The translations under genes and the position numbers were made by a program. From Fulvivirga sediminis (GTDB lineage Bacteria; Bacteroidota; Bacteroidia; Cytophagales; Cyclobacteriaceae), in contig NZ_JAESIY010000013.1 of the NCBI RefSeq assembly GCF_016757215.1, positions 1 through 64,000 on the forward strand: a DNA stretch of 64,000 bases, given 5' to 3'. Positions 62,384 to 64,000 of this stretch are shown one piece after another; the stretch's first letter is position 1, and each line of letters begins with the position of its first letter. The notes under the pieces are model-generated. The model was not told where the DNA came from, did no database searches, and saw only the letters and a program-made list of their open reading frames with translations.

Positions 62384-62923
62384 ATGAAGGACAACGAGGT
62401 TTTCGAACGGATATGCCGTGGTGACGAGACTGCCTTGGAGTATCTTTACAAAAAGTATTACCGGATGATGACCAAATTGGTTATCTCCAATAGTGGATCA
62501 GAACAAGAAGCAAAAGATATTTACCAAGATGCTCTTGTTGTTTTTTGGCAAAAGGCTACCAGTGGTAATTTGGTCCTTACGTCAAAAATAAGCACCTATC
62601 TCTATAGTATTTGCCAAAACCTATGGAGAAAGGAATTAGATAGAAAACGACGCCTCTCTCATGAAGAGAAAGATGGAGAGGAGTACATTGATATCGATAC
62701 AAAAGAAAGATCTAAGATCATTACAGACTGTATTGGACAACTTGGTGAGACATGTAAAAAAGTGCTAATGTTTTACTATTTTGACGGGTTATCCATGCAA
62801 GACATAGCTGATAAGCTAGGCTTTGCTAATACTAACACCGCCAAAACGAAAAAATACAAATGTAAAAAGAAATTAGATGAACTAGTCAAATCTCAGTACT
62901 CTGAGAGCGACTTCCTTGATTAA
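62384..62923 (+). CDS. ECF-type RNA polymerase sigma factor
   Basis: 179 residues. Region 2 in ERICRGDETALEYLYKKYYR and QEAKDIYQDALVVFWQKA; region 4 HTH in CKKVLMFYYFDGLSMQDIAD and FANTNTAKTKKYKCKKKL. Directs transcription of an unknown regulon. The following gene encodes a probable membrane anti-sigma partner, six bases downstream. Confidence 0.9.
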   Translation: MKDNEVFERICRGDETALEYLYKKYYRMMTKLVISNSGSEQEAKDIYQDALVVFWQKATSGNLVLTSKISTYLYSICQNLWRKELDRKRRLSHEEKDGEEYIDIDTKERSKIITDCIGQLGETCKKVLMFYYFDGLSMQDIADKLGFANTNTAKTKKYKCKKKLDELVKSQYSESDFLD

Positions 62924-62929
62924 TTAAAT

Positions 62930-63880
62930 ATGAGCGAAGTAGAAAAAATCGATGCTTATTTCGGGAACGAAATGACAGAAGCAGAACAGATAGACTTTGA
63001 AAACTCAGTTCAAAATGACCCTACTCTAAAAAAGGAATTTGAGTTTCAAAATGATATCGTTAATGCTTTACGAGAAACCCGAAAAGCTGAACTAAAAGCA
63101 ATGCTCAACAAAGTTCCTGTATCAGGATCTATGTCGACCAGCAGCTCATTTAGTGTAGGAAAAATTGCTTCATTAATAGTGGGTGCCGCTATAATGGGTG
63201 TAAGCGTATATTTCCTTACTAATTCAGATGCCGCCGGAAGTTTAGCCACTGAAAGCACAACCGAAACCCAACCTGTAAAACCTGAAACCTTACTTGAGTC
63301 TGCAGTTCCCTCTGAAAAATCAAATTCTCAACAAGATTTGATCGCAACAGAGAGCACTCAATTATCAAGTTCAGAAAGTAATGACGCGACAGTGCAGAGT
63401 TTCTCTGGTGTAGAATCTTCACCTAAGAATTCTGAAAACAAAATGAATACTACGACCTCTTCTACTGTTGAGAGTGAAGAGCAAAAAGTAGTTGTTAGCA
63501 AACCTGAGATAAACAAACCTGTTATTTCTAATTTTAACGATGCTACAAACAACACTGATAGCCTTGAGGCTCCTGGTGGTAGCCTTGTAAACAAAACTTA
63601 CAAGGAACAGCGTAGCATGGAAGTAGAAATAGAAGAAGGAAGTAAAAAGCACAACTTCCATTATCACTTTGTAAATGGTAAGCTTTTCTTACTTGGTGAC
63701 TTTGATAAGAATCTATATGAAATCTTGGAAATTAACACCACAACTGACAAAGCTATATTCCTATATTATAAAGGTCTATACTACAACTTAGATAAGAATC
63801 AGGAAAAAATATCAGCTCTTACTCCTATCAAGGATAATAGCTTAGTAGAAAAGCTTGAAAGAATTCGTTCTGAAGAGTAA
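62930..63880 (+). CDS. Probable membrane anti-sigma factor-like protein
   Basis: 316 residues. N-terminal helical region (KIDAYFGNEMTEAEQIDFEN, LKKEFEFQNDIVNALRETRK) like cytosolic anti-sigma domains, one membrane helix (IASLIVGAAIMGVSVYFLT), a Ser/Thr/Glu-rich periplasmic linker of about 110 residues and a small C-terminal domain (HNFHYHFVNGKLFLLGDFDK). It follows the sigma gene closely. The N-terminal domain would hold the sigma factor until a periplasmic signal arrives. Family not named from memory. Confidence 0.65.
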   Translation: MSEVEKIDAYFGNEMTEAEQIDFENSVQNDPTLKKEFEFQNDIVNALRETRKAELKAMLNKVPVSGSMSTSSSFSVGKIASLIVGAAIMGVSVYFLTNSDAAGSLATESTTETQPVKPETLLESAVPSEKSNSQQDLIATESTQLSSSESNDATVQSFSGVESSPKNSENKMNTTTSSTVESEEQKVVVSKPEINKPVISNFNDATNNTDSLEAPGGSLVNKTYKEQRSMEVEIEEGSKKHNFHYHFVNGKLFLLGDFDKNLYEILEINTTTDKAIFLYYKGLYYNLDKNQEKISALTPIKDNSLVEKLERIRSEE

Positions 63881-63904
63881 ACATCTGAAAAGATTTAAAC
63901 AAAG

Positions 63905-63933
63905 AAGCCTCGGATTATGTCTGAGGCTTTTTT
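63905..63933 (+). terminator. Rho-independent terminator
   Basis: GCCTCGGA pairs with TCTGAGGC (one G-T pair) around a 5-base loop, followed by TTTTTT. It lies 25 bases after the anti-sigma-like gene. Confidence 0.85.
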
Positions 63934-64000
63934 ATTTGATATACTTGGCTTTATTTTGCCACAGGTTTAATAACTTGGCTAACAATTATTAAATTTGAAA

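Noticed and set aside
1-64000. CRISPR arrays, tRNA and rRNA genes
   Set aside because: Searched by eye on both strands; no regularly spaced repeats, no cloverleaf with a TTCGA-type arm, and no rRNA-like sequence was found.

Overview
The window reads as chromosome of a free-living, polysaccharide-degrading Bacteroidota, most likely Cytophagales (Fulvivirga/Flammeovirga-like). Evidence: C-terminal type IX secretion (T9SS) sorting domains on two glycoside hydrolases, many SPII lipoproteins, DUF3857/transglutaminase proteins, a TonB-type barrel receptor, a succinate dehydrogenase with one b558-type anchor, promoters of the TTG-N20-TAnnTTTG type, and few Shine-Dalgarno sequences. The genus is inferred. 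No rRNA, tRNA or CRISPR array was seen.

Layout. 1-2377: an integron-like cassette array read on the minus strand (zinc-ribbon protein plus HAD scrap, lipoprotein, LRR protein), with perfect 10-bp complementary core sites at the two ends of each complete cassette and a hairpin attC-like site between them; no integrase is visible. 2867-8643: a lipoprotein, then secreted GH44 and GH10 enzymes sharing a C-terminal module and T9SS tail. 8827-14966: tetR followed by a tripartite RND efflux operon. 14998-25543: CheB-like methylesterase, sialate O-acetylesterase, two DUF3857 proteins, a crystallin-domain lipoprotein, a purple-acid-phosphatase-like lipoprotein, a small membrane protein and a DinB protein. 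25518-28443: wreckage of a radical-SAM/SPASM peptide maturase and a C39 peptidase exporter flanking an intact outer-membrane receptor, read as a decayed RiPP locus. 28765-36248: HxlR/NAD(P)H oxidoreductase pair, two small membrane proteins, a reverse transcriptase of the defence-associated type, pentapeptide-repeat protein, AraC regulator and a MacB-like permease. 36937-39956: a DUF4198/DUF3325/DUF3649/PepSY operon of the metal-uptake type behind a good promoter. 40877-42795: SDR and a receiver-ATPase protein without a normal phospho-acceptor His. 43120-49579: a tight eight-gene minus-strand operon (YbjN-like, PspA, DUF4178, low-complexity membrane protein, DUF350, membrane-fused aminopropyltransferase, AdoMet decarboxylase, K+ channel), read as a membrane-stress/polyamine module. 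49727-56087: M48 protease, tiny membrane protein, sdhCAB, MFS transporter. 56298-59286: S24 repressor with a small partner gene, facing pcm, a thioesterase and a possible DNA polymerase III psi-like protein; two matching operator-like palindromes lie in the divergent gap. 59409-63880: membrane pyrophosphatase, DUF2147 protein, ECF sigma factor with a probable membrane partner.

Most notable: the cassette array, the decayed RiPP locus (the SPASM cysteine spacing is readable across a frameshift), the PspA-polyamine-channel operon, the paired operators, and the reverse transcriptase.
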